DNA of 36,420 bases from NCBI RefSeq assembly GCF_900103835.1, contig NZ_FNID01000031.1:1-36420 (forward strand), read 5' to 3'. Made by a program: the position numbers and the translations under genes. Under the pieces are notes generated by a model. It was not told where the DNA came from. It worked only from the letters and a program-made list of their open reading frames with translations, and did no database searches. Shown piece after piece: positions 7,426-15,120 of the stretch (positions are counted from its first letter, which is position 1; each line of letters opens with the position of its first letter). This stretch comes from Acetanaerobacterium elongatum (GTDB lineage Bacteria > Bacillota > Clostridia > Oscillospirales > Ruminococcaceae).

Positions 7426-7866
7426 TTATAGCGTCGTAACAAATTTAACCGAGTACAAGTCGCACATGATGCGCGCGTGAGAGATATAATCCTCAAGTAC
7501 AAAGTAGTTGGTTCCTACCTCGCGCAGGATACCGGTTTTATCAGTATAAAAGCCTGTACCCAGAATAAACTCCGCCCTTACGTTCTTACCAATATTGGCT
7601 GCCAGGTACCCCGGGATATATGACCTGTCGGTTGCGGGAGGCGGGCCCTGCTCGCTCATCATGGAGGTTGTGCCCATCATGGTAGTTCCCTGCGTGCCTG
7701 CCATCGGGGTTGAACGCATGCCCGCCATTGAAGAACCGCCGGAGCTCATTTCGGGGGAATCTTCCATATCGGGGGACGGGAAGGTTCGCCGATACGGCGC
7801 GTTGTTCGGGTTGGATGAACCGGTACCCAATACCCGGTTATCCGACCAATTATAGTTGCTGTTCAT
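7426..7866 (-). CDS. gerQ: Spore coat protein GerQ
   Basis: GerQ is a spore coat protein that in Bacillus is needed to place or activate the cortex-lytic enzyme CwlJ. The C-terminal 60 residues (NIGKNVRAEFILGTG, TDKTGILREVGTNYFVLEDY, ARIMCDLYSVKFV) match the conserved GerQ core, while the N-terminal 85 or so residues are low-complexity and rich in Ser, Met, Gly and Pro, as is usual for coat proteins. The ATG at 7866 is favoured; it lies 12 nt after AAAGGA, while the ATG at 7878 touches that site. An in-frame start at 7908 would include a leader hairpin. It lies directly downstream of the cwlJ homologue on the same strand. Confidence 0.88.
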   Translation of the reverse strand: MNSNYNWSDNRVLGTGSSNPNNAPYRRTFPSPDMEDSPEMSSGGSSMAGMRSTPMAGTQGTTMMGTTSMMSEQGPPPATDRSYIPGYLAANIGKNVRAEFILGTGFYTDKTGILREVGTNYFVLEDYISHARIMCDLYSVKFVTTL

Positions 7867-7881
7867 AACTGTGACCATTCC

Positions 7882-7903
7882 TTTCCGACGCTTGCGCCGG
7901 AAA
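7882..7903 (-). promoter_or_regulatory. Leader stem-loop before gerQ
   Basis: In the transcript a 10-bp stem with one G-U pair (arms 7894-7903 and 7882-7891) ends at the AAAGGA ribosome site and is preceded by TTTGTGC. It could occlude the ribosome site or be a spacer repeat. It resembles the elements at 4422 and 23712. Confidence 0.5.
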
Positions 7904-7918
7904 AGCACAAAGCGTCAT

Positions 7919-7945
7919 AAAAAATCGCGATGCGGCTTTGCCGCA
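7919..7945 (-). terminator. Possible terminator/attenuator between cwlJ and gerQ
   Basis: TGCGGC (7931-7936) pairs with GCCGCA (7940-7945) around a 3-nt loop; on the minus strand a T6 run follows after six bases. It would reduce, not necessarily abolish, read-through into gerQ. Confidence 0.55.
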
Positions 7946-8011
7946 GGAGAAGTTATACTCCGACAGCAATTTTTTTAGTATGAAAAATACATTTTCAAAC
8001 TTACCACCATT

Positions 8012-8464
8012 TTAGGTTTCAGAATAACCCTCTGTCGGGTTATAAAAGCAGTGTTTATTTATTCTTGTAAACCAATATCCGTTCTTGTTATAAGGGAAAA
8101 AGTTCGGGCACTTGGGGTTAAAGGGGTTCATGTACCAAAGAGCGTCAGCGCCTGCACCGCTGTGTATACCACCATTAATCGCCCAATCGGCAACCTGATA
8201 GTGTATGTCGTCGGGCGACATAGCCCATACATTCTGCGGGTTGGGCTGCCCGCCAAGCACGGTTTTCATGCACGAAAACTCACACATCTGCTCGATTACC
8301 TTGCGAAGGTTGCCTTCACATACACGATGGTACTCGCCGTAATCCACCCGCACGCGGTTCATCACTACGGTGGCCACGGCCTTCATGCCTGATTCCCCTT
8401 CTCCACCCGCCTCGCATTTTATCAGTCTTGCAAATAATTCGCGAGTATCCATTGCTGTGGTCAT
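8012..8464 (-). CDS. cwlJ: CwlJ/SleB-type spore cortex-lytic hydrolase
   Basis: A 150-residue cell wall hydrolase of the Hydrolase_2 (SleB catalytic) family, which cleaves muramic-delta-lactam peptidoglycan of the spore cortex at germination. The signature is visible as LFARLIKCEAGGEGESGMKAVATVVMNR with the catalytic Glu, and HSGAGADALWYMNP, CPNFFPY, KHCFYNP near the C-terminus. There is no signal peptide and no peptidoglycan-binding domain, so it is CwlJ-like and not SleB-like. AGGA lies close before the ATG at 8464; the ATG at 8452 is an alternative. GerQ, the partner of CwlJ, is encoded next. Confidence 0.87.
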   Translation of the reverse strand: MTTAMDTRELFARLIKCEAGGEGESGMKAVATVVMNRVRVDYGEYHRVCEGNLRKVIEQMCEFSCMKTVLGGQPNPQNVWAMSPDDIHYQVADWAINGGIHSGAGADALWYMNPFNPKCPNFFPYNKNGYWFTRINKHCFYNPTEGYSET

Positions 8465-8762
8465 CCCTTCCTAAACGGCAAGTTACATTTCGCACTCACT
8501 ATTACTTTATTCCCGCGCGCCAAACCTGTGACGGATTTTATATGAAAAAGTGCGACAGTTTATGATATTTTAGGCCACGCAGGATTAAAAATGTAATGCT
8601 TTTTGGGATGTTATTTAAAAATTTCTTCAATAGTTCAACATAAACCCAACACATATAGTCACTAGAATAGCCTTATACTGATCTCGATTATAATCAGCTA
8701 CATCAACCAACCAAAATACTTATAAACTTGTGCCGGTATATGTACGGCGAAAGGAGCTGCAA
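8465..8762. other. Intergenic region between divergent cwlJ and glycosyltransferase genes
   Basis: About 300 bp, AT-rich. It must hold promoters for both flanking units. A TATAAT lies at 8689-8694 on the plus strand with no good -35 box 17 bp ahead. No clear sigma-A promoter is seen for cwlJ, as expected for a gene read by a sporulation sigma factor. No RNA gene or repeat was recognised. Confidence 0.4.
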
Positions 8763-9821
8763 ATGAACACCGCTATTATCATTCCTGCATTAAACCCCGA
8801 CGATAAGCTCATACGGCTTGTTGAAGGTATTAAGCACACCGGCGACAGTGCCATTATTATTGTGGATGACGGCAGCAAGCTGAGTTGCAATTCTATTTTC
8901 ACAAAATTAGAGTACAACCTTGGCTGTATTGTGTGCCGGCACGCCGAGAATAAGGGCAAGGGCGAGGCACTGAAAACCGGTATTCGCCGTGCAATCAGCG
9001 AATTCCCCGAGCTGAGCGGTGTTGTTACCGCCGATGCCGATGGGCAGCATCTTCCGGCAGATATTCTGCACATTGCCCAAGCGCTGACTAAGCACCCTCA
9101 CAGCCTGATTCTTGGAACACGCGATTTTTCTTCTGACAACGTACCGTTTAAAAGCCGCTGGGGCAATCGCATTACCTCGCTGGTGTTTATGCTGGGCACA
9201 AAAACCCTCTGCCGTGATACGCAAACCGGCCTGCGGGGCATACCCGCCTCTCTGCTGGACTTCTGCCTGAATGTACCCGGCAGCCGTTTTGAATATGAGA
9301 TGAACATGCTCACTACGGCGGCGCATAAGCGTATACCCTTTGTGATGCTGCCAATCTCCACGGTTTATTTAGAGAACAATCAATCCTCTCATTTTAACCC
9401 GATTAAGGATTCCTTCCGAATCTATGTGAATATTCTGAAGTTTGGCATCTCCTCGCTGTTCTGCGCGATTGCAGACCTTACCCTTTTCAGCCTGTTTGCG
9501 TACTGTCTGTTCGGGCAGACATCCACAGGGATATTTACCTCTACCATTATGGCGCGCTGCCTTTCGGGCGGGATGAACTTCGCCATTAATAAGAGGTGGT
9601 GCTTTGAAAGCGAGGGGAACCATTTTACCCAGGCGCTAAAATACTTCGTGCTCTTCTGTGCGCAGATTCTGTTAAGCTCCACCTTCGTAACCCTGTTTTC
9701 AAAGCTTCCAATCAATCTTACTGTATTAAAGATGCTGATTGACGGCGCGCTTTTTGTGTTGAGCTATTTTGTGCAGAGCAGGTTTATCTTTAAGGATGAA
9801 ACCTCCGCCGACGAGAACTAA
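8763..9821 (+). CDS. Family 2 glycosyltransferase fused to GtrA membrane domain
   Basis: A 352-residue two-domain protein. Residues 1 to about 225 are a GT-A fold family 2 glycosyltransferase close to dolichol/undecaprenyl-phosphate mannosyl- or glucosyltransferases: VDDGS (34-38), the metal-binding DADGQH (91-96) and QTGLRG (about 154-159). Residues from about 228 to 350 form a GtrA-like domain of four hydrophobic helices, thought to flip or bind the lipid-linked sugar. It would load a hexose on undecaprenyl phosphate for glycosylation of a surface polymer. AAAGGAG lies 6 nt before the ATG at 8763. The next gene starts 17 bp after the stop. Confidence 0.88.
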   Translation: MNTAIIIPALNPDDKLIRLVEGIKHTGDSAIIIVDDGSKLSCNSIFTKLEYNLGCIVCRHAENKGKGEALKTGIRRAISEFPELSGVVTADADGQHLPADILHIAQALTKHPHSLILGTRDFSSDNVPFKSRWGNRITSLVFMLGTKTLCRDTQTGLRGIPASLLDFCLNVPGSRFEYEMNMLTTAAHKRIPFVMLPISTVYLENNQSSHFNPIKDSFRIYVNILKFGISSLFCAIADLTLFSLFAYCLFGQTSTGIFTSTIMARCLSGGMNFAINKRWCFESEGNHFTQALKYFVLFCAQILLSSTFVTLFSKLPINLTVLKMLIDGALFVLSYFVQSRFIFKDETSADEN

Positions 9822-9837
9822 CAGAAAGGGCAGTCTT

Positions 9838-10812
9838 ATGAAAAACATCTTCAAAAAGCCTTTTCGATGGGCGATATTTTATTCCCTTGTTATGGCCGCC
9901 GCCGTTACCTTTGTATTGATGGATACCTTTGTAATTGAACAGACGGGTACCCCCATGGTTACAGCCTCCCTTTCCGCACGAGAGGTTAAGACCGACAGCG
10001 AAAGCCAAAGTACATCCGGTGCGGTTACCAATGAGCAGAGCACTATAAATCAAGCAGCATCAACCCCGGACAATGCGGTTATCACCGAAAACTCCTATAA
10101 GGATGATAATATTCAGATTACCATTGATACGGTGCGCAAATATGATACCACCCTGTATGTGGCCGACATTCAGGTTTCCAGCGCACAATACCTGAAGACC
10201 GCTTTCGCAAAGGGCACCTATGGGCGGAATATCAAGCAAACCACCTCGGACATGGCCGAAAGCAACAACGCCATCTTTGCCATTAACGGGGATTATTACG
10301 GGTTTCGCGACTACGGGTTTGTAATCCGCAACGGGGTACTCTACCGCAACACACCGAACCCGTCTGGCACCGGCGAGGCGATGATGATTGACAAGGACGG
10401 TAATCTTTCGATTGTAAACGAGCAGCAGAGTGACGCGCAGGCCCTTGTGGATTCCGGTGCATGGCAGGTGCTGTCGTTCGGGCCCGCTTTGGTTAACAAC
10501 GGCAAGATTACCGTGGACGAAAACACCGAGGTTGGCAAGGCGATGGCAAGCAACCCGCGCACGGCAATCGGGCAGATTTCGCCGCTGCACTACATTGTGA
10601 TTGTATCGGACGGTCGCACAAGCGAAAGCGCGGGGCTTTCCCTGCTGCAGCTGGCGCAGGAATTCAGCGAAAGGGGCTGCACCGTGGCCTATAACCTAGA
10701 CGGCGGCGGTTCCTCCACCATGTGGTTTAACGGCAAGGTGGTTAATGTTCCCGCAAACGGAAGATCCTCTTCGCAAAGGAGTGTGAGCGACATTGTCTAC
10801 CTCGGCTATTAA
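9838..10812 (+). CDS. Membrane-anchored phosphodiester glycosidase (NAGPA domain)
   Basis: A 324-residue exported enzyme. Residues about 11-33 form an uncleaved signal anchor, followed by a Ser/Thr-rich linker. From about residue 80 the sequence matches the NAGPA family, whose prototype removes GlcNAc from a phosphodiester-linked sugar: AIFAINGDYYGFRDYGFVIR, SFGPALVNNGKI, NPRTAIGQ, and YNLDGGGSSTMWFNG with the conserved catalytic-site Asp and Gly run. In bacteria such proteins act on phosphodiester-linked wall glycans. AGAAAGGG stands 7 nt before the ATG. It lies between the lipid-linked sugar transferase and a small membrane protein, which points to surface glycan turnover. Confidence 0.88.
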   Translation: MKNIFKKPFRWAIFYSLVMAAAVTFVLMDTFVIEQTGTPMVTASLSAREVKTDSESQSTSGAVTNEQSTINQAASTPDNAVITENSYKDDNIQITIDTVRKYDTTLYVADIQVSSAQYLKTAFAKGTYGRNIKQTTSDMAESNNAIFAINGDYYGFRDYGFVIRNGVLYRNTPNPSGTGEAMMIDKDGNLSIVNEQQSDAQALVDSGAWQVLSFGPALVNNGKITVDENTEVGKAMASNPRTAIGQISPLHYIVIVSDGRTSESAGLSLLQLAQEFSERGCTVAYNLDGGGSSTMWFNGKVVNVPANGRSSSQRSVSDIVYLGY

Positions 10813-11233
10813 AGGGCAGCATAACAGCAGACATTTTCGCAAGACGATGCTTGTGTATTTAGCCATTTCGGTATTCTGCATTGTTTTTGACCGCATTTAC
10901 GCCCTCTTTGGGCATGGGGTGTACTCCGCTTCGATGTCGCTGATGTTCCTTTACCCGCTGCTGGGCGGCGCGCTGCCGTTTTTGCTGCTGTGGCAGTTTG
11001 CTCCGCAAGAGGATTCGGTAAGCCATTACCGGCTGTATTATAACTGCTACAACTCCGGCATCGCGGCACTGACGGTGCAAAGCCTGCTCAACGGTATCTT
11101 TGAGATTGCCGGTACGGCCTCACGCTATCTGATTGTCTTTGTGGTGTGCGGCTGGGTTATGGTAGCGGCGGGGCTGGTTTTATATCTGATGGGGCTTTAT
11201 CGGTATTATAGCGGGAGTAAATTAAAAAGTTAA
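10793..11233 (+). CDS. Small integral membrane protein of unknown function
   Basis: A 146-residue protein with about four transmembrane helices (MLVYLAISVFCIVFDRIYALF, LMFLYPLLGGALPFLLLW, a weaker one near 85-100, and YLIVFVVCGWVMVAAGLVLYL). I do not recognise the family. The start is a TTG at 10793, 20 bp inside the preceding glycosidase gene; AAAGGAG lies 11 nt ahead, so translation is probably coupled. The first in-frame ATG is too far inside the first helix. Its overlap with the glycosidase suggests that the two products act together in the membrane. Confidence 0.68.
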   Translation: MSTSAIKGQHNSRHFRKTMLVYLAISVFCIVFDRIYALFGHGVYSASMSLMFLYPLLGGALPFLLLWQFAPQEDSVSHYRLYYNCYNSGIAALTVQSLLNGIFEIAGTASRYLIVFVVCGWVMVAAGLVLYLMGLYRYYSGSKLKS

Positions 11234-11243
11234 AACATGATAA

Positions 11244-11284
11244 AAGAAAGAACCCACATCCGAAAAGGGTGTGGATTCTTTCTT
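11244..11284. terminator. Bidirectional terminator hairpin
   Basis: An 18-bp stem with one mismatch and one wobble: arms 11244-11261 (AAGAAAGAACCCACATCC) and 11267-11284, loop GAAAA. The A/T-rich base supplies T-rich tails on both strands. It sits between convergent genes ending at 11233 and 11298. Confidence 0.8.
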
Positions 11285-11297
11285 AATATACAGGGTG

Positions 11298-11744
11298 TTA
11301 ATTCCAGCTTTGCAGCTCAAGAATGTTGCCTTCAATATCGGCTGCATAAACAAAGGTGGCTTTTCTGCCGTCTGCATAAGTCGCATGCACCAGTTCGCCA
11401 AGCTGCCCGCCACCGGCTGCAAGAACCTGCTTCAGGGTTTGCTCCACATCATCCACCTCAAACGCCAGATGAGCTATACCACACTGATTGACAGCGTGGT
11501 GATTCGTTGTAACCATAGAATCGTAAGAGAATATCTCAAGCGTCGGGTGTTTATCGTCATATCCGGGCAGGCAAAGGTGCTCCCCTACAATATGAGCGTT
11601 TGGCACACCGGTCATCTGATCCAGCCAATCACCTTGAATATCTCTGGTTTCGCCAATGCTTTTGCATTGCAAGGCGGTTTTGTAGAAATCTATCAGCTTA
11701 GCCGCGTCTTTCGCGATGATATTTGCATGGGCAAAACGAAACAT
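11298..11744 (-). CDS. VOC/glyoxalase superfamily protein
   Basis: A single-protein vicinal-oxygen-chelate fold of 148 residues with two beta-alpha-beta-beta-beta repeats. Repeat one begins FRFAHANIIAKDAAKLIDFYK and includes GEHLCLPGYDDKHPTLEIFSY; repeat two begins GIAHLAFEVDDVEQTLKQVLA and ends FVYAADIEGNILELQSW. Likely metal ligands are His7 (FAHANI), Glu in LEIFSY, His in IAHLAFEV and Glu in NILELQ, as in glyoxalase I. The true substrate may be methylglyoxal hemithioacetal or a small toxic compound; it cannot be told here. ATG at 11744 follows AGAGG by 10-12 nt. Monocistronic between two hairpins. Confidence 0.8.
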   Translation of the reverse strand: MFRFAHANIIAKDAAKLIDFYKTALQCKSIGETRDIQGDWLDQMTGVPNAHIVGEHLCLPGYDDKHPTLEIFSYDSMVTTNHHAVNQCGIAHLAFEVDDVEQTLKQVLAAGGGQLGELVHATYADGRKATFVYAADIEGNILELQSWN

Positions 11745-11782
11745 AATGTATTGGCCTCTTTTCAATGCTAATTAGTATATGT

Positions 11783-11818
11783 AAAAAGGATGTCATACAG
11801 ACAGACTGTATGGCATCC
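11783..11818 (-). terminator. Terminator after the tRNA-Ser genes
   Basis: A 13-bp stem (GGATGTCATACAG at 11788-11800, loop ACAGA, CTGTATGGCATCC at 11806-11818) with a T5 tail on each strand. On the minus strand it follows tRNA-Ser(GCU). Confidence 0.8.
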
Positions 11819-11822
11819 TTTT

Positions 11823-11912
11823 TGGCGGAGAAGGAGGGATTTGAACCCTCGCGCCAGTTACCCGGCCTACTCCCTTAGCAGGGGAGCCTCTTCACCACTT
11901 GAGTACTTCTCC
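11823..11912 (-). tRNA. tRNA-Ser (anticodon GCU)
   Basis: Reverse complement begins GGAGAAG and ends CTTCTCC-G-CCA, giving a full 7-bp acceptor stem with encoded CCA. The anticodon stem-loop CTCCC-CTGCTAA-GGGAG shows GCT. A long variable arm (GTAGGCCGGGTAACTGGC) marks the class II serine type. The T arm GAGGG-TTCAAAT-CCCTC is perfect. Length 90 nt. Confidence 0.96.
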
Positions 11913-11988
11913 ATTTGGTGAAAATGTTTTATTATATATGCTCAATGGCAAAGCCCTTGTGCGCCCCGCCTTAAGCTTTTTAAGCGAA

Positions 11989-12075
11989 TGGCGGAGAGGA
12001 AGGGATTCGAACCCTTGGTTCTTTCGAATCACTGGTTTTCAAGACCAGCTCCATAAACCGCTCGGACACCTCTCC
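11989..12075 (-). tRNA. tRNA-Ser (anticodon UGA)
   Basis: Reverse complement begins GGAGAGG and ends CCTCTCC-G-CCA. The anticodon arm CTGGT-CTTGAAA-ACCAG carries TGA. A class II variable arm and the T loop TTCGAAT are present. Length 87 nt with CCA. It lies 76 bp upstream of the other tRNA-Ser in the same direction, so the two probably share a transcript. Confidence 0.96.
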
Positions 12076-12150
12076 AATTATGACGAAGATTATGATACCA
12101 CAACTTGAGGCGACAGTCAACACCAAAATACCGATTTCCTATAATTTTTA

Positions 12151-12185
12151 CCGGGCCCGACTTTCAAAAAGAGCATCGAGCCCGG
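12151..12185 (-). terminator. Stem-loop after the dehydrogenase/isomerase operon
   Basis: CCGGGCCCGA (12151-12160) pairs with TCGAGCCCGG (12176-12185) with one mismatch. On the minus strand a weak AT-rich stretch (TAAAAATTATAGG) follows and no clean T run. It lies 63 bp past the last gene of the sugar operon and may be its terminator. Confidence 0.4.
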
Positions 12186-12247
12186 CTGCACAGGCGTTAC
12201 AAATCAGCAGTTGTGCCCTCTCGGCCAATGATAGTTTTTTAATCGTA

Positions 12248-13270
12248 CTAGAATAAAATCCGCTTGCCGAGCTTGCCGCTGTCGTAGATGGCGCAGATCA
12301 TCTTCTGGGTTTCAAGCGCCTCCTCGCCGGTGATATCCGGCTGAGTGTTCTTTTGTAAAGTACCGTAGAAGTTCTCGATCTGCTTAACGTGGCTTACACC
12401 CCAATACTGCTTCTGCTCACCGTAGTGGAATACCTCGTTGGGGTTTTTATCGGCTATCAGGGTTCGGCCGTCGTTAAAGCTGATGGTGGCCTTTTCGCCA
12501 ACCAGCGTTGCCGTACCCTTCTGGCAGTGCAGCTCCAGCTCTATGGGGGCGTCGGTGGTGTAATAGTTGATGGCAAAGAACGCGGTAAGGATGCCATTTT
12601 TAAACTTTATTACCCCTTCGGCGGAATCCTCCACCTCTATGGTGGTGTGGGCACGGTTTGCGATAGAGGCGTCTACATACTCCAGCTCGCCGCCCACAAA
12701 CCAGCGCATCAGGTCAAGGGTATGGATGGCCTGGTCGATGATGACGCCGCCGCCCTCCTTATCCCATGTACCCTTCCAGTCGCTCTTTTGATAGTAGTCG
12801 TCGGAGCGGTTCCATGTAACCGACAGCTTGCCGGAGAAAACCTTGCCCAGCATGCCGCTATCCAAAGCGCTTTTGATAAGCACCGAGCCGGGATTGTAGC
12901 GGTTCTGGAAGATCACCCCGAGGGTAACCCCGTTTTGCCGTGCGGTTTTAACCATCTCAACCGCGTCGGCGTAATCGATGGACATCGGCTTCTCGCAGAG
13001 GATATGTACCCCATGCTCCGCGGCATAGATGGCCATGGGTGCATGCTCGAAATGCGGCGTGCAGATGTGAATTACCTCGAGCTGCTCAGCTTCAATCATC
13101 TGCCGGTAATCGGTATATGCGCGGCAGTTAAATTCCCGCGCGCGCTGCTGGGCAAGCTCGGGCTTACTGTCGCATACCGCAACGAGCTCGCAGCAATCCA
13201 AATCTCTCACCGGAGCGGCGTGCATGGGAAAGATGTTCCCGCAGCCGACAATTCCTACTCTATACTTCAT
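12248..13270 (-). CDS. Gfo/Idh/MocA family NAD(P)-dependent sugar dehydrogenase (B)
   Basis: A 340-residue oxidoreductase. The Rossmann fold is visible at the N-terminus (VGIVGCGNIFPMHAAPV), with CEKPMSIDYADA holding the EKP motif and its catalytic Lys. The second domain carries GGGVIIDQAIHTLDLMRWFVG with the active-site Asp/His pair typical of inositol and glucose-fructose oxidoreductases. It would oxidise a ring hydroxyl (often C3) of a sugar, inositol or glycoside to a ketone, or reduce the product. Fourth and last gene of the LacI-linked operon; AAAGGAG lies 10 nt before the ATG. It differs clearly from dehydrogenase A, so this is not a recent duplication. Confidence 0.88.
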   Translation of the reverse strand: MKYRVGIVGCGNIFPMHAAPVRDLDCCELVAVCDSKPELAQQRAREFNCRAYTDYRQMIEAEQLEVIHICTPHFEHAPMAIYAAEHGVHILCEKPMSIDYADAVEMVKTARQNGVTLGVIFQNRYNPGSVLIKSALDSGMLGKVFSGKLSVTWNRSDDYYQKSDWKGTWDKEGGGVIIDQAIHTLDLMRWFVGGELEYVDASIANRAHTTIEVEDSAEGVIKFKNGILTAFFAINYYTTDAPIELELHCQKGTATLVGEKATISFNDGRTLIADKNPNEVFHYGEQKQYWGVSHVKQIENFYGTLQKNTQPDITGEEALETQKMICAIYDSGKLGKRILF

Positions 13271-13362
13271 TGGTTAGTTACTCCTTTGAATGTTCTAGTA
13301 GTTTAAATCTTGTAGTTCTGAGTATGATGATAGCGCAAATTGTCGCCGCCGTCAACGATGGT

Positions 13363-14328
13363 TTACGCCCACCACATACCGCCCTTATCCTCTTTGATCA
13401 GTACCTCCTGCAGAATTGCAATCGCCTTGGTTAACCCCTCATTCGGGCTCATAAGGCTGTCCTCATGCTCGATACTGATGACGTAGTCGTAGCCTACCAT
13501 GCGCAGCGCGCTGATAATGTCTTTCCAAACCTGATAATCGTGCCCGTAGCCTACGGTGCGGAACACCCACGAGCGCGCGGCCTCGTTACCGTAGTGGCCG
13601 GTATCCAGCACACCGTTTACGGCGGTGTTGTAAGGGTCAATCCTGGTATCCTTCGCGTGGAAGTGGAAGATGCAGTCGCCCAGTTCACGAATAACGCGCA
13701 CCGGGTCCATCCCCTGCCAGAACAAATGGCTCGGGTCGAGGTTCGCGCCGATTTCGGGGCCTACCGCCCTGCGCAGACGCAGCATCGAGGCTGTGTTATA
13801 CACGCAGAAGCCCGGGTGAAGCTCGAGGGCTATCTTGTTCACACCATGCTGCTTTGCGAAGGGTACAAACGCCTGCCAGTATGGGATAAGCACCTCGTTC
13901 CACTGCCACTCCAGCACTGTCGAGAAGTCATCCGGCCACGGGCAGGTTACCCAGTTGGGGTAAAGGGACTGCTCGCTGTCGCCGGGGCAGCCGGAGAAGG
14001 TGTTAATCTGGGCAACACCCAGCTTTTCAGCCAGCAGCACGCAGCTTCTAAGGTCGCTGTCAAACGCCCCCGCAATCTCCTTATTGGGGTGAACGGGGTT
14101 GCCGTGCACCGAGAGCGCCGAGATCTGCAGACCATACTTATTGATAGTATCCTTAAACCGTTTGAGCGCCGCCTCGTCCTTCAGCAGCACATCGGGGTTA
14201 CAGTGTGCACGCCCCGGGTAGCCGCCGCAGCCGATCTCCACCATCTCTGCGCCCTTGGACTTTAGGTAAGCAAGGGCATCCTCCAGCGGCTTATCGCCAA
14301 GCAGAACCGTAAATACGCCTAGTTTCAT
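13363..14328 (-). CDS. Sugar phosphate isomerase/epimerase-like TIM barrel (B)
   Basis: A 321-residue xylose-isomerase-like (AP endonuclease 2 family) TIM barrel. The expected metal-site residues are in place: Glu in IALELHPG, Asp-His in ANLDPSHLFWQG, His in CIFHFHAKDTRID and Glu in YVISIEHEDSL. Proteins of this size and pattern (VEIGCGGYPGRAHC, HPGFCVYNT) often sit with Gfo/Idh/MocA dehydrogenases and act on ketosugars or ketoglycosides by epimerisation, isomerisation or bond cleavage. Third gene of the operon, 26 bp after isomerase A. The sequence itself does not show the substrate. Confidence 0.85.
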   Translation of the reverse strand: MKLGVFTVLLGDKPLEDALAYLKSKGAEMVEIGCGGYPGRAHCNPDVLLKDEAALKRFKDTINKYGLQISALSVHGNPVHPNKEIAGAFDSDLRSCVLLAEKLGVAQINTFSGCPGDSEQSLYPNWVTCPWPDDFSTVLEWQWNEVLIPYWQAFVPFAKQHGVNKIALELHPGFCVYNTASMLRLRRAVGPEIGANLDPSHLFWQGMDPVRVIRELGDCIFHFHAKDTRIDPYNTAVNGVLDTGHYGNEAARSWVFRTVGYGHDYQVWKDIISALRMVGYDYVISIEHEDSLMSPNEGLTKAIAILQEVLIKEDKGGMWWA

Positions 14329-14354
14329 TGGTTTTCTTCCCTTTCTTTCACCTG

Positions 14355-15077
14355 TTAAAAGTTAACACAGATATGGTTGTAGCTGTAGGAGATATCGGTA
14401 AGCCCGTCCGGTATTGGATTGTCGTTTTCAATAATGTTTAAAATGTTCAGTTCCTTGGCCAGCTGATAAACCCGTTTGCAGGGAGCTGTTCCCCTGCCGA
14501 TGGCTGCGGGGTAGCCGCCCGTACCGTCCTTCAGGTGTATCTGCGTGATACGCATACGGTTTTTGCGCATGAATTCGGCAACGTCCTCGCCTGCGGTAAA
14601 CGCCCAGAAGGTATCCAGCTCCAGCTGAACCTCGGTTTTAGTCAGCAGCTCGTCTATGGCACGAATGCCGTCGATAATTTCAAACTCCTGCACATGATTA
14701 TGGTAGCACAGGGTAAGCCCTAACTGCCGTACCTTTGGCAGTACGGCATTGATACGTTTCACCAGTGCATCAATGTCTGCCCTCGTGTGCATCTCGGCAT
14801 ACGGTATTACAATAACCTTGTTATGTATGGATTTATTGTAGGCTGCTGTTTCGGCAAGGTGCTGCTCCAGTTCCTCCAGCCCGATATGCGCGCCACAGGG
14901 CGTAAGGCCGTATCTGTTCAGCAGCTTCTCCATCTCTTTTGCGGGGATACCGCCAAACCCGGCAAACTCCACCGAGGTAAAGCCCACCTGTGATGCCTGC
15001 CGGAGCATATTCTCAAAGTCTTTTTCAGCTTCATCGCGCAGGGTGTAAAGCTGTAAACCCAATTGTCTTCTAATCAT
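14355..15077 (-). CDS. Sugar phosphate isomerase/epimerase-like TIM barrel (A)
   Basis: A 240-residue shorter TIM barrel of the same superfamily. Signature pieces are LGLQLYTLRDEAEKDFENML, VGFTSVEFAGFGGI, LCYHNHVQEF, VQLELDTFWAFTAGED and ITQIHLKDGTGG. Glu/Asp/His metal ligands are in the usual strands, and the last one is likely Glu in NIIENDNP. GAGAAAGGA lies before the ATG at 15077; the longer reading upstream (to 15128) runs into the dehydrogenase A stop and is unlikely. Closest in style to IolE/IolI-like and hydroxypyruvate-isomerase-like proteins. Second gene of the operon. Confidence 0.85.
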   Translation of the reverse strand: MIRRQLGLQLYTLRDEAEKDFENMLRQASQVGFTSVEFAGFGGIPAKEMEKLLNRYGLTPCGAHIGLEELEQHLAETAAYNKSIHNKVIVIPYAEMHTRADIDALVKRINAVLPKVRQLGLTLCYHNHVQEFEIIDGIRAIDELLTKTEVQLELDTFWAFTAGEDVAEFMRKNRMRITQIHLKDGTGGYPAAIGRGTAPCKRVYQLAKELNILNIIENDNPIPDGLTDISYSYNHICVNF

Positions 15078-15120
15078 GATGATTTTCCTTTCTCGCACTT
15101 GCTCGCAAGCGCCAATAGTT

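Noticed and set aside
12389-13306. Long open frame on the plus strand opposite dehydrogenase B
   Set aside because: Same reasons: antisense to a gene with full Gfo/Idh/MocA motifs, and no start site or family resemblance.
13465-14265. Long open frame on the plus strand opposite isomerase B
   Set aside because: It lies antisense to a clear TIM-barrel gene, has no ribosome site, and its composition (Val, Ala, Arg, His-rich, no motif) is that of an antisense shadow in GC-rich coding DNA.
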